Below, one piece after another: positions 45,045 to 54,107 of a DNA stretch of 64,000 nucleotides. A model generated the notes under the pieces. It did no database searches and was not told the origin of the DNA. It saw nothing but the letters and a program-made list of their open reading frames with translations. Positions within the stretch are counted from its first letter, which is position 1. Each line of letters opens with the position of its first letter. The DNA is from an uncultured Parabacteroides sp. (GTDB lineage: Bacteria > Bacteroidota > Bacteroidia > Bacteroidales > Tannerellaceae): contig UQLN01000023.1 in the NCBI GenBank assembly GCA_900541965.1, positions 1 to 64,000 on the forward strand. Direction: 5' to 3'. A program made the translations under genes and the position numbers.

Positions 45045-45869
45045 TTACAATCCGAACGCCGGAACCAGGTCGTCCAACTGCTGGTCTGTCATACCTGCAG
45101 GTTCATAGCCTGCCATACGGGCGCTGAAATAGATTTGTGCAGATTTGCTCAATGTATCGATTGCATCGAAACACTCGATAAGGTCTTCGCCAACGGCAAG
45201 GATACCGTGCTTTTCCCAGAATACCACATCATGCTTTTCAAGTTGTTTGATGGTAGCACGTGCCAGGTCGATTGTTCCGGGAATTTCATAAGGGACAATG
45301 CCCACTCCTTTCGGCACGATGATACGGCATTCCGGTATCATGCCCCACAAGGTACGGGTGATAACTTCCGAATTCAGGAAAGGTGCGCAATGCGTCATGC
45401 CTATCAGGTCGGTAGGATGCGTATGCAACACCACTTTGTTATCGCGTCCTTCGGAACGGAGGTAGTTGTGCATCATCAGGTGGGATGGCAGTTCGGAGGT
45501 CGGTCTGACCGGTTGCTCGGCTATGATATCGTAGCTTTTGCCATCCTGTGCGATGCGAATCAGGGAACCGTTGGCAAACGGGTCCTGTGCCACATAACGC
45601 ATACGTTTGCCTGTACCCGTTACATAGAAAATATGTCCGCCCAGAGCTGTCATTGCTTCTTCCAAAGGAATGGAAGGGCAAAGAGCCGGTAATGTTTTCA
45701 ATGCATCATTTGCCAAATCAGTCAGGTTGACAGAGATATTCCCTCCGTTACGCTCAGCCCATCCTTTGGTCCAGAGATAGCCTGCCACTTCGGCTATGCG
45801 GTCGATTTCAGCCATCAACAGCGGCTGTTCACGAACAATCTTTGAAAGATTGATAGTAGTTGTCGTCAT
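45045..45869 (-). CDS. rhaD: rhamnulose-1-phosphate aldolase
   Basis: A 274-residue class II aldolase that splits L-rhamnulose 1-phosphate into dihydroxyacetone phosphate and L-lactaldehyde. Zinc ligands are His149 and His151 (VVLHTHPTDLIGMTHC), with a further His in the C-terminal part. The phosphate-binding region is YVTGTGKRM, and SELPSHLMMHNYL carries the usual glutamate. It lies after rhaT with a 70-base gap that contains a perfect 20-base palindrome. Confidence 0.93.
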   Translation of the reverse strand: MTTTTINLSKIVREQPLLMAEIDRIAEVAGYLWTKGWAERNGGNISVNLTDLANDALKTLPALCPSIPLEEAMTALGGHIFYVTGTGKRMRYVAQDPFANGSLIRIAQDGKSYDIIAEQPVRPTSELPSHLMMHNYLRSEGRDNKVVLHTHPTDLIGMTHCAPFLNSEVITRTLWGMIPECRIIVPKGVGIVPYEIPGTIDLARATIKQLEKHDVVFWEKHGILAVGEDLIECFDAIDTLSKSAQIYFSARMAGYEPAGMTDQQLDDLVPAFGL

Positions 45870-45914
45870 TTCTTTATTGTTTTAAAATACGTTCTTTTTT
45901 AGTGCTATGTCCTG

Positions 45915-45934
45915 CTTTCGGAGGCCTCCGAAAG
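45915..45934. repeat. perfect 20-base GC-rich palindrome between rhaT and rhaD
   Basis: CTTTCGGAGG is followed directly by its reverse complement. As RNA it could form only an imperfect hairpin with a small loop; as DNA it suits a dimeric protein. It might tune relative expression inside the operon. Confidence 0.5.
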
Positions 45935-45939
45935 GCTTC

Positions 45940-46965
45940 TTATAAGATATTAGGTAATAGCAGAGAGAAAATCAGGATGCCCATACCACATACCAGCACC
46001 ACGATTGTCTGACGGCTCACGCCTTTCCACTCCTTTAAAGCAATCCCCCAGAAATTACTGAAAATCACATTCAGCGACATCAGTATGCTCCACGAGAAAG
46101 CAAGCATTACCGGAGAGTCTGAAAAATAACTCTTTCCCATACCCAGACCGAAAAACTGCGAATACCACAGTACTCCTGCCAAGGCGCAAAATAAGACATT
46201 ATTCAACAACGCAGGACCTCCTACGGAGAAATAATCCTTTCCGGTATTATTTTTAATGTTCTGGAAAATGCAATAAGCGGCATTTGTAACGAAACCACCG
46301 ACAGTCACCAACAGAATGACAGGATTCAAAGCAAACAGTTCGCTGGCCCCGGACTGCTTCGCCTTCTCCAGAATAGGCGTTCCGGCTTCCAGCCCAAGGT
46401 TAAAGCAAGCACTCATCACACCTGCCAGCAAAGCGACAATAAGCCCTTTCGTCAAAGCGAAATCTTTTACAGCCGCTTTCTTCTCTTCTTCCGTCATATT
46501 CCTGGCACGCAGGCTTCCGGCATAACCGATAACGGCAATACCCGCCAAGGTCACACAAACGCCTATCAGCAGTACCAGCCCGTCGCCGTGGAACAAGTCC
46601 GTCCCACCAAACACGGCAGGGAACAGTGTGCCGAAGCCGGCACATGTTCCCAACGCTATACTCTGTCCTAACGCAATTCCCAGATAACGCATACTAAGCC
46701 CGAACGTGAGTCCTCCGACTCCCCACAGCATACCATAAACAACGGCTCCGGTACTTCCACCGGCGCTCCACAGCTCGGTAAGGCTGCTACCTTCCGGTAT
46801 GGCAAGTTGCGCCCCGAGGAAAGGGAACACCAACCAGGCAAAGATACCCTGCACCAGCCAGAACGATTCCCAACTCCATCCCTTCACCTTGTTTATCGGG
46901 ACATACGAACTGCTCTGCCCGAAACTGCCTATGGCAATAATCAGTAAGCCTATCAGTATTTCCAT
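45940..46965 (-). CDS. rhaT: L-rhamnose/H+ symporter
   Basis: A 341-residue inner-membrane protein with about ten helices, of the RhaT branch of the drug/metabolite transporter superfamily. Typical regions are IGSFGQSSSYVPINKVKGWSWESFW at the start, GMLWGVGGLTFGLSMRYLGIALGQ, and NFWGIALKEWKG near the end. It imports L-rhamnose with protons. The start is four bases after the rhaA stop, so the two are tightly coupled. Confidence 0.93.
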   Translation of the reverse strand: MEILIGLLIIAIGSFGQSSSYVPINKVKGWSWESFWLVQGIFAWLVFPFLGAQLAIPEGSSLTELWSAGGSTGAVVYGMLWGVGGLTFGLSMRYLGIALGQSIALGTCAGFGTLFPAVFGGTDLFHGDGLVLLIGVCVTLAGIAVIGYAGSLRARNMTEEEKKAAVKDFALTKGLIVALLAGVMSACFNLGLEAGTPILEKAKQSGASELFALNPVILLVTVGGFVTNAAYCIFQNIKNNTGKDYFSVGGPALLNNVLFCALAGVLWYSQFFGLGMGKSYFSDSPVMLAFSWSILMSLNVIFSNFWGIALKEWKGVSRQTIVVLVCGMGILIFSLLLPNIL

Positions 46966-46969
46966 GACG

Positions 46970-48226
46970 TTATCGTTTACTTGTCACTTCCCGTTCGTAC
47001 TTTTCTATTTCTGTGATGTAGTCCTCTCCTACCGGCACATCGTTCTGCAAACAGAACATATCCCATACGGCAGTCCAGGGCAAGCTCTTCATTTCTTCCT
47101 GCAAGGCAAGGCGCTGGAAGAATTTACCGTCCGCTTCATACTGCTGCAAGGTAGCAGACGGTTCCAGCAAGGCCTGCATAAAGGCTTTCTGCGTAGCGCG
47201 GCAACCGATTACATAAGCACCGATACGGTTGATGGTCGCATCGAAATAATCCAGACCGATATGTACACGGTCCAACGCATTGCAACGGATAATTTCGCGC
47301 GACAAATCCAGCAAATCATCACTCAGGATGACCACATGGTCGCTATCCCAACGAATCGGGCGGCTCACGTGCAACATGATTTCCGGAGTAAAGAGCAATA
47401 GGGCCGAAACCTTGTCGGCAATGCTTTCCGTCAGGTGGAAGTGTCCGGTATCCAGTGTCACAATCTTGTTCTTTTTCGCGCCGTAGCCCAGATAGAAATC
47501 ATAAGAACCTACCGTGTAGCTTTCCAGGCCGATACCAAACAGTTTCGCTTCGATACAATCCTTCATATTCTTATATTCAGTGGAGAAGATATCATCCAGC
47601 GACTGTTCCAGAAGCTGGCGGTATTTCAGGCGGCTGGCGGGAACTTCCTTGCTTCCGTCGTGTACCCAAAGGTTCATGATACAAGGGTCGTCCTGGAATT
47701 TACCCATTTCTTCACTAATCCAACGGCAACGTTTGGTATGTTCAATCCAGAAGTTGCGGATATCGTTGTCCGGATTGGCAAGCGTCAGGTCGCCGCTCTT
47801 CGGGTGCGAGAAAGAAGTGCTGTTGAAGTCCAGCTTCATGTCATTTTCTTTCGCCCATTGCATCCAGCTCTGGAAATGGGCTGGTTCCACTTCGTCGCGG
47901 TCTACTTTCTTACCCTGGAAGTCGCCATATATTTCATGCAGATTCAAACGATGCTTGCCGGCAATCAGAGAATTGGCTTTCAGTACATCCGCACGCAGTT
48001 CGTCGATGGTACGGGCGCGTCCGGGATAGTTGCCCGTCACCTGAATACCTCCGGTCAAAGAGCCTCCCTGATTTTCAAAACCCGTTACATCATCCGCCTG
48101 CCAGCAATGCAGGGAAAGAGATATTTTCTGCAATTTGTCCATTGCCTGTTTTACATCGACTCCTACGGCTGCATAGCGTTCTGCTGCTACGTCATAAGCC
48201 TGCTTGATACTGTTTTCTTTTGTCAT
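46970..48226 (-). CDS. rhaA: L-rhamnose isomerase
   Basis: A 418-residue (beta/alpha)8-barrel enzyme that converts L-rhamnose to L-rhamnulose, needing manganese or zinc. Recognisable regions are LHCWQADDVTGFE, GGIQVTGNYPGRAR, LDFNSTSFSHPKSG, LGYGAKKNKIVTLDTGHFHLTE with metal-binding Asp and His residues, and DYFDATINRIGAYVIGCRATQK. Length matches the family. The gene lies four bases after rhaB and four before rhaT. Confidence 0.95.
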   Translation of the reverse strand: MTKENSIKQAYDVAAERYAAVGVDVKQAMDKLQKISLSLHCWQADDVTGFENQGGSLTGGIQVTGNYPGRARTIDELRADVLKANSLIAGKHRLNLHEIYGDFQGKKVDRDEVEPAHFQSWMQWAKENDMKLDFNSTSFSHPKSGDLTLANPDNDIRNFWIEHTKRCRWISEEMGKFQDDPCIMNLWVHDGSKEVPASRLKYRQLLEQSLDDIFSTEYKNMKDCIEAKLFGIGLESYTVGSYDFYLGYGAKKNKIVTLDTGHFHLTESIADKVSALLLFTPEIMLHVSRPIRWDSDHVVILSDDLLDLSREIIRCNALDRVHIGLDYFDATINRIGAYVIGCRATQKAFMQALLEPSATLQQYEADGKFFQRLALQEEMKSLPWTAVWDMFCLQNDVPVGEDYITEIEKYEREVTSKR

Positions 48227-48230
48227 GGTA

Positions 48231-49709
48231 TTATTTTTTAGATGTTACTGATTGATACTTTTTGAAAGCGTTCTCCCATTCGCCGCACTCCATAGGCTGG
48301 AAAATGTGCGGCGAAGTGAAAGAACTGATAAGACGGCGCATCTCCCAGCGGTCGGATACGAGTCCCGCTGCTCTTGCCTGCACCATACAATTGCCGATAG
48401 CCGTAGCCTCGGACGGGCCGGCTACTACCGGCATACAGATTACATTAGTGGTTAATTGATTGAGAAAAGTATTCATTGAGCCCCCTCCTATCACATGCAA
48501 ACGGCGGATAGGGAAAGGAGCCATTTCTTTCAGCAAGTCGAGCACTTCCTTATACCGGCAGGCAAGGCTCTCGAAAATACACCGGATATACTCTCCGTCG
48601 GTCGACGGGACCGGCTGTCCGCTCTCACGGCAATAAGAAGCAATCGCCTTCGTCATGCTGGCGGGATTAGCGAAACAGGGATCATCCGGATAAACAAAGC
48701 TGCGGAACGGGGTTGCAGCCTCCGCCATCTTCACGATGGTAGGATAATCATAGGTACGCCCGGCACGCTCCCACTCCTTGCGGCACTGCTCCAACAACCA
48801 CATACCGGTGATATTTTTCAGGAAACGGGTGGTTCCTTCTATGCCGCCTTCGTTGGTGAAATTGTTCTGGAAAGAAGCATCCGTTATAATAGGTTCCTCC
48901 GTTTCTATCCCCATCAGGCTCCATGTCCCACTGCTCAGGTAAGCAAACTCCTTGCTTAACGCCGGGATAGCAGCCACCGCCGATGCCGTATCGTGTCCGG
49001 CAACAGCCACTACAGGCACTTTCCCCACACCAGTCTCGGCAGCCAGCGCATCGGTCAGGTTGCCAATCACTGTCCCCGGCATCGATACCGGACGTAAAAG
49101 CGAAGGCGATACTCCCGCCGCTTCCAGCAAAGAGGCTTCGAATTGCTTCGTCACAGGATTCAATAGCTGTGATGTGGAAGCGTCCGTATATTCGCATATC
49201 CTTTCGCCTGTCAGCAGATAAGAAAGCAAATCGGGCATAAACAATATCTCTGAAGCACTTTCCAGCGGCCCGAAATTTTCTTCCTTCGCGCGGTACAACT
49301 GGTAAAGGCTGTTGAAGTTCATTATCTGTATACCGGTCAGGCGGTACACTTCTTCACGGGATACTTGTGTAAAATAGGCTTCGGGAGCTCCCTCCGTATA
49401 CGGGTCGCGGTAAGCACGCGGCAAACCCAACAGCGTACCGTCCTTTGCCAGATAACCGAAATCCACGCCCCAGGTATCTATACCAATCGAATCGATTGCA
49501 TGTTTTTCCCGTCCGCATATCGTCAGAGCTTCTTTCAATGCTCCGTATAACTGATAAATATTCCAGTAATATTTACCATGCAATTCCATGATGGCATTCG
49601 GGAAGCGGTATATCTCCCGCATTTCAAATTTGTCACCTGTCAGGGTCCCCAAGACAGCACGTCCGCTGGTTGCCCCTATATCAAAAGCTAAAAATGTATG
49701 TTTCTTCAT
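48231..49709 (-). CDS. rhaB: rhamnulokinase
   Basis: A 492-residue FGGY-family kinase that phosphorylates L-rhamnulose at position 1. The N-terminal phosphate loop is LAFDIGATSGRAVLG. Catalytic and sugar-binding regions are IDSIGIDTWGVDFG, VPVVAVAGHDTASAVAAIP and YLSSGTWSLMGIE; the C-terminal ATP site is LHVIGGGSMNTFLNQLTTN. It is the first gene of the rha operon. A minus-strand -7 box (49741-49748) lies 32 bases before its ATG, facing the AraC regulator gene. Confidence 0.95.
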   Translation of the reverse strand: MKKHTFLAFDIGATSGRAVLGTLTGDKFEMREIYRFPNAIMELHGKYYWNIYQLYGALKEALTICGREKHAIDSIGIDTWGVDFGYLAKDGTLLGLPRAYRDPYTEGAPEAYFTQVSREEVYRLTGIQIMNFNSLYQLYRAKEENFGPLESASEILFMPDLLSYLLTGERICEYTDASTSQLLNPVTKQFEASLLEAAGVSPSLLRPVSMPGTVIGNLTDALAAETGVGKVPVVAVAGHDTASAVAAIPALSKEFAYLSSGTWSLMGIETEEPIITDASFQNNFTNEGGIEGTTRFLKNITGMWLLEQCRKEWERAGRTYDYPTIVKMAEAATPFRSFVYPDDPCFANPASMTKAIASYCRESGQPVPSTDGEYIRCIFESLACRYKEVLDLLKEMAPFPIRRLHVIGGGSMNTFLNQLTTNVICMPVVAGPSEATAIGNCMVQARAAGLVSDRWEMRRLISSFTSPHIFQPMECGEWENAFKKYQSVTSKK

Positions 49710-49740
49710 GGCAAAAACAAAGTTGTTTGATTTACGGTAG

Positions 49741-49769
49741 CAAAACTATAGGGATTATTACTATCTTTG
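49741..49769. promoter_or_regulatory. divergent promoters of rhaB and the AraC regulator
   Basis: On the minus strand TAGTTTTG (49741-49748) and on the plus strand TATCTTTG (49762-49769) both fit TAnnTTTG. They lie 13 bases apart, so one regulator bound between or beside them could control both directions. Confidence 0.6.
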
Positions 49770-49807
49770 CTTACGAAAATGATTTTAAACCTTTCAAATC
49801 TGACATC

Positions 49808-50695
49808 ATGGAGAAACAAATGAGCGACCAACTGAAATACCTCACTATCGGAGCTACGGATGAAGAATGGGGAATCGTGGTAACCACCGTCGGCTACCAG
49901 TTTATCCAACCCAAAAGCCGCTATCCGTTATCCAGGCATCCGGACAGTTACAACTTCAAACCACAGACCGGACGCATCCTCAACGAATACCAGTTGGTCT
50001 ATATAACGAAGGGAAGCGGCTACTTCTCTTCCCAATCCTGCAAACTGCAAAAGATTAGCGCGGGGACGATGATTCTGCTCTTCCCCGGCGAATGGCACAG
50101 CTATTATCCCGACCATGAAACAGGCTGGGACGAATACTGGGTGGGCTTCCGGGGCATCCATATCGACAAACGGGTGGAAAAACGTTTCTTTACAAAGGAG
50201 GAACCGCTCCACCACATCCGGCTGAGCGCCACCATCATCAACCTGTATGAAGATATACTGAAATTCGCCTCGGAAGAAAAATCCGGTTACCAGCAAATGA
50301 TTTCAAGCATTGTACTGCATATCCTCGGAACGGTTTACTACAAAAGGAAAAACAACTCCTTCACCAACACATATGTAGTCGATAAAATCAATGAAGCCCG
50401 TATCCTGATGAAAGAACAGGTGGAGAACCCGCTCTCGCCGGAAGAGATAGCCTCCCGCTTGGGACTGGGATATTCGTGGTTCCGCCGTATGTTCAAGGAA
50501 TATACCGGAGTATCGCCCGCCCAATACCAGTTACAACAAAAACTACTGAGAGCCAAGGAACTGCTGACCGGCAGCAACCTCAATATCTCGGAAATAGCCT
50601 ATAGCCTGAAATTCGAGAATGCCGGGCAATTCTCCACCTTCTTCAAGAAGAAAGAAGGCGTCACCCCTTCCGAGTTCAGGGAAAGGGCACACTGA
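49808..50695 (+). CDS. AraC-family regulator of rhamnose genes
   Basis: A 295-residue protein starting at the ATG at 49808; the longer frame from 49670 overlaps rhaB and its promoter. Residues 1-180 include a cupin-like ligand-binding domain (YQLVYITKGSGYFSS and GTMILLFPGEWHSYYPD). The last 100 residues carry the two AraC helix-turn-helix motifs (EEIASRLGLGYSWFRRMFKE and SEIAYSLKFENAGQFSTFFK). It is transcribed away from rhaB, so it is most likely the rhamnose-responsive activator of the rha operon, with the role of RhaR. Confidence 0.9.
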   Translation: MEKQMSDQLKYLTIGATDEEWGIVVTTVGYQFIQPKSRYPLSRHPDSYNFKPQTGRILNEYQLVYITKGSGYFSSQSCKLQKISAGTMILLFPGEWHSYYPDHETGWDEYWVGFRGIHIDKRVEKRFFTKEEPLHHIRLSATIINLYEDILKFASEEKSGYQQMISSIVLHILGTVYYKRKNNSFTNTYVVDKINEARILMKEQVENPLSPEEIASRLGLGYSWFRRMFKEYTGVSPAQYQLQQKLLRAKELLTGSNLNISEIAYSLKFENAGQFSTFFKKKEGVTPSEFRERAH

Positions 50696-50697
50696 AA

Positions 50698-52569
50698 TCA
50701 ATACGGTTTGTAAGGCGAATGCATCACATTCAATGTCTTCGGCAGCCATACGCGGTAACGCTGGGATTTATCCCACGTGTTGCCGGCGGAGGCAAAATCA
50801 CAGAAATGAACCTGGCGGGATGCGCCGTTCCCTTCCAAATCCGTGCCCAACACCACCGGAGCGGTAAACGCCATCCAGGCAAAAGCCGGAGCCGCAACCG
50901 GGGTCAGTTCCACATAACCGTCTTTGCTTACGATAACAGAAGCCTCATCCACAAAGCCATCGTTAAAACGGCTGTCGCGAGCCAGTACCAACGGACCACG
51001 GACAATCGCCTGCGCTTCATTCTTCTCCAGCACACGGGCACGAAGGTCCAGTTGAAGGGTAATCCTGTCTCCTTTCTTCCATTTACGTGTAAGCGGAAAA
51101 TAAGCACCTTGCAGGATACCCGCTTCAGGTGCTCCGTTCACCGCCACAGTTGTATTCCCGCTCCATGCCGGAATACGTAAGGCAATGGTAAATTCAGACT
51201 CTTTTACCGGGGTTACCTCGATTTCGATTTTATCAGTCACGGGGTAATCTGTATTTAGTTTTAACACAACTTCTTTTTTACCGGGAAGTAACAAATTTGA
51301 CACTAAAGGCGTATAAAAATTGACACGTACGCAATCATCCTTTACCTGGCAGGCAAACTGGGGTATCATGGCGAATGCCCGCGGGCCGTTTGCATTGCAA
51401 CAGTTAATGTGCATGCCGCATTGCTCCTCCCCTTCGTGTCGCCATCCTTCCAGCGGGCTGTATTTGGCTATTTGCGAAGCATCCGCCTTAAGCGAAGCCA
51501 TCAGAGCATTATAGATTGCCGTTTCCATATAATCCGCGTACAGGGAGTTCCCGGTCAGTTGCAACAGGCGGTTGCACAACTGCATCCAAGTGAAAGTAAC
51601 ACAGGTTTCCATCGTATGGTAAGTCGGCTGCGTCTGCCGTCCGTTTCCTCCGTACCAGCATTCAAAAGCACTGCCCGAACCGGCTACGTTTATTTCCTCA
51701 CGGACGATATGCCCGACTGTTTTTTCCACAACGGAAAGGTAGAGCGGATTGCCTGTCACTTTATAAAGTTCCAACAGTCCTTCATAGCACGACATCATCT
51801 CATAAGCCTTCTGCCCGTTCTCTTGCGAAAACCAGGTCTTGGGATGCGGGAAGCGGTTTGCCACAGGGATTTCGGCGATTGCTTTGCTGATGAGCTGCGG
51901 TCCTTGGGGCGTCTCCCACTGGGCTACGATATAGTTGGCAAATTCCAGAAAACGTTCCTCTTTTGTGCGGTTATATAGATACATGACCGGTTCCAGGATA
52001 GAAGAACTCGGCATTCCCACATAATTGCCCGTTTCCACAATATTCACCTTACCGGGGCCAACCTGTGTCATCAGATGGTCTATCAGGCGGCAGGCGGCAT
52101 CCAGAGCCTTCTTATCGCCCGACAAGTCATACCAGGCAATCAACCCCAGCGAAGTATATTTGCGTCCCCATATATCCCATTGCTGCAACTGGTATCCGGG
52201 AGCATAGTTCCCGATGTATCCGTTTGGCTGTTGGGTAGCCATCAACTTTCCTGCGGCATCCCCGATGATGGCATATAGCTCCGGGTCCCGGTTGTAACGG
52301 TAAGACGCTATCGCTCCCTGTATCCACTTTCCCCAGAACTCGCTCTGCCAACGGGATGTTTCTTCATGGTGGCGAAAAGGTTCCACCAAATGGTCCACAT
52401 CTTGCGCTTTAACACGATGCGTTATGCAATCGTCGATACGTTGCCCTATATAACCTGCCAGTTTAATTTGCTTGACGGGTGAATCAGCTATCGACTGTGC
52501 ACTTCCCGCTGCCGTACCGAGACAAAACAGGAATGCAAAACAACTTTTTACCACCCAACGAACTCTCAT
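50698..52569 (-). CDS. GH127-like glycoside hydrolase, secreted
   Basis: A 623-residue secreted protein (signal about residues 1-25) of the DUF1680 (alpha/alpha)6-barrel group that includes GH127 beta-L-arabinofuranosidases. The zinc-thiolate active site is visible: HTMETCVTFTW gives the Glu and first Cys, and GMHINCCNANGPR gives the Cys-Cys pair, one of which is the nucleophile in GH127. Relatives also remove other sugars such as aceric acid from pectin. It converges on the AraC gene two bases away, which suggests a plant polysaccharide substrate containing rhamnose. Confidence 0.85.
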   Translation of the reverse strand: MRVRWVVKSCFAFLFCLGTAAGSAQSIADSPVKQIKLAGYIGQRIDDCITHRVKAQDVDHLVEPFRHHEETSRWQSEFWGKWIQGAIASYRYNRDPELYAIIGDAAGKLMATQQPNGYIGNYAPGYQLQQWDIWGRKYTSLGLIAWYDLSGDKKALDAACRLIDHLMTQVGPGKVNIVETGNYVGMPSSSILEPVMYLYNRTKEERFLEFANYIVAQWETPQGPQLISKAIAEIPVANRFPHPKTWFSQENGQKAYEMMSCYEGLLELYKVTGNPLYLSVVEKTVGHIVREEINVAGSGSAFECWYGGNGRQTQPTYHTMETCVTFTWMQLCNRLLQLTGNSLYADYMETAIYNALMASLKADASQIAKYSPLEGWRHEGEEQCGMHINCCNANGPRAFAMIPQFACQVKDDCVRVNFYTPLVSNLLLPGKKEVVLKLNTDYPVTDKIEIEVTPVKESEFTIALRIPAWSGNTTVAVNGAPEAGILQGAYFPLTRKWKKGDRITLQLDLRARVLEKNEAQAIVRGPLVLARDSRFNDGFVDEASVIVSKDGYVELTPVAAPAFAWMAFTAPVVLGTDLEGNGASRQVHFCDFASAGNTWDKSQRYRVWLPKTLNVMHSPYKPY

Positions 52570-53250
52570 AATTTATCGATTTAAATGCTAACGTTTTCTA
52601 TCCTCCCCAAACATCCGAAGAACTTGATTCTTCAGGTATTTATACAAAAATACAACACAAACGGACGATTACGGGTTGTAAATTTGACAGAATAGGTTTC
52701 AATTCTGACAGTGCCTGCAAAATAAGGGATTCAAACAGAACCGAAAGTTTCTACCTTTTATCGTATCGCTTCAGCCTTGGGATTGAACGTAGAGTTAATT
52801 CCAGTCATTCGATAATACCAATTGAGAGTACACTGGTATTTTCATCATAAAACAAGCCACAACACATAAATAGTATAAAAAGTTACAATCCGAAACTTTT
52901 TATATCATTTTTACAACAATTATCGAGTGAACACCTGGATGGCACAAAAGTGACTTTCAGAATAAACTAACTTCCAATCACTTACACCACTACCTGATTC
53001 GTACATGAACACCTGGATGAGTACTCTTTTATAATATAGAAGTAATATTATTATATAACTATTTATAAAACGGGATTTTTTCTTTTTTTTAAAAAAACAT
53101 CACTTTCAAAACATAGGTGTTTTGCATTCAAAGCATATATGTTTTGCATTTAAAACACCTATGTTTTGAAAGCGCCTCTCCTATTTCTCCTGAAAAGCCC
53201 GGTAAATTACGAACCAAATTAATGGTGCCTAATCGACTCTAATCGACTCA
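52570..53250. other. intergenic region with direct and inverted repeats
   Basis: No gene. TGAACACCTGGATG occurs twice (52928-52941 and 53006-53019). Near the right end lies a perfect 21-base inverted repeat that encloses a CATATATG palindrome (53103-53172). Confidence 0.6.
53103..53172. repeat. triple CATATATG-type palindrome cluster
   Basis: The arms 53103-53123 and 53152-53172 are perfect reverse complements (21 bases). Between them lies AAAGCATATATGTTTTG. The pattern is like the three-palindrome block of elements A and B, without their repeats or GC-rich hairpin. Confidence 0.75.
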
Positions 53251-53267
53251 ATGTCCGGGAGAGCTAT

Positions 53268-53275
53268 TATCTTTG
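53268..53275 (+). promoter_or_regulatory. -7 box of the SDR gene
   Basis: TATCTTTG fits TAnnTTTG, 29 bases before the ATG at 53305. It rules out the earlier ATG at 53251. Confidence 0.6.
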
Positions 53276-53304
53276 TAAGCGAAATAAATTTTATACAGAC
53301 AGTT

Positions 53305-54045
53305 ATGGCAACAACATCTCCCGGAAAAATAATTATCGTAGGTGCAACCTCAGGCATAGGCAACGAAGTAGCGAAGATATACCAAGAGGCTGGCTGGAAA
53401 GTAGGCGTGGCAGGACGCAGGACCGACAAGCTGGAATCGTTGAAAGCAAATGCACCGGAACGGACCGAAGTGCAGCAAATCGATGTTACCTCGGAAACCG
53501 CCCCCGAAGCTTTAGAGGAACTTGCCGATAAGCTGGGAGGCATGGATGTGTTCCTGCTTTGTTCCGGCATCGGTAGCCAGAACCGGGCGCTGCAACCGGA
53601 TATCGAGCTTGCCACAGTCGAAACAAACGCCATGGGTTTCACCCGGATGGTGACTGCCGCTTTTGCTTATTTCCGGAAACAGGGAGGCGGACACCTCGCC
53701 GTTATCAGCTCCATCGCCGGAACCAAGGGACTGGGCGCCGCACCGGCCTATTCGGCTACCAAACGCTTCCAGAATACATACATGGATGCTATCGCCCAAT
53801 TGGCACGTATGGAGAAGCTGCCTATTACCTTCACCGACATCCGTCCCGGCTTCGTCAAAACCGATTTATTGAAAAACGACAAGTATCCCTTATTGATGAA
53901 ACCGGAAAAAGTTGCCCGGAAAATTGTAAAAGCGCTTCATAAAAAGCAACGCCGGATTATCATAGACTGGAGGTATGCCGTCCTTGTCTTTTTCTGGCGG
54001 ATGATACCCGATATGGTCTGGGAACGCCTCTCCATCCACAACTAA
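53305..54045 (+). CDS. short-chain dehydrogenase/reductase
   Basis: A 246-residue classical SDR. The NAD(P)-binding motif is IIVGATSGIGNEVA (TGxxxGxG type with Ala for Thr). The residues AGRRTDKL after strand 2 suggest NADPH. Catalytic Ser is in AVISSIAGTKG and the Tyr-Lys pair in YSATKRF. The substrate is unknown. It lies 62 bases before an amino acid permease gene that has its own promoter. Confidence 0.88.
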   Translation: MATTSPGKIIIVGATSGIGNEVAKIYQEAGWKVGVAGRRTDKLESLKANAPERTEVQQIDVTSETAPEALEELADKLGGMDVFLLCSGIGSQNRALQPDIELATVETNAMGFTRMVTAAFAYFRKQGGGHLAVISSIAGTKGLGAAPAYSATKRFQNTYMDAIAQLARMEKLPITFTDIRPGFVKTDLLKNDKYPLLMKPEKVARKIVKALHKKQRRIIIDWRYAVLVFFWRMIPDMVWERLSIHN

Positions 54046-54071
54046 AGGTTGTATATCTTTGCTGTAATACC

Positions 54072-54079
54072 TACCTTTG
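54072..54079 (+). promoter_or_regulatory. -7 box of the amino acid permease gene
   Basis: TACCTTTG fits TAnnTTTG, with TTG (54049-54051) 20 bases upstream as -33 element. A second match, TATCTTTG, lies at 54054-54061. Confidence 0.6.
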
Positions 54080-54107
54080 CAGCCAATTTTAACAGAAAAA
54101 CAAACAG

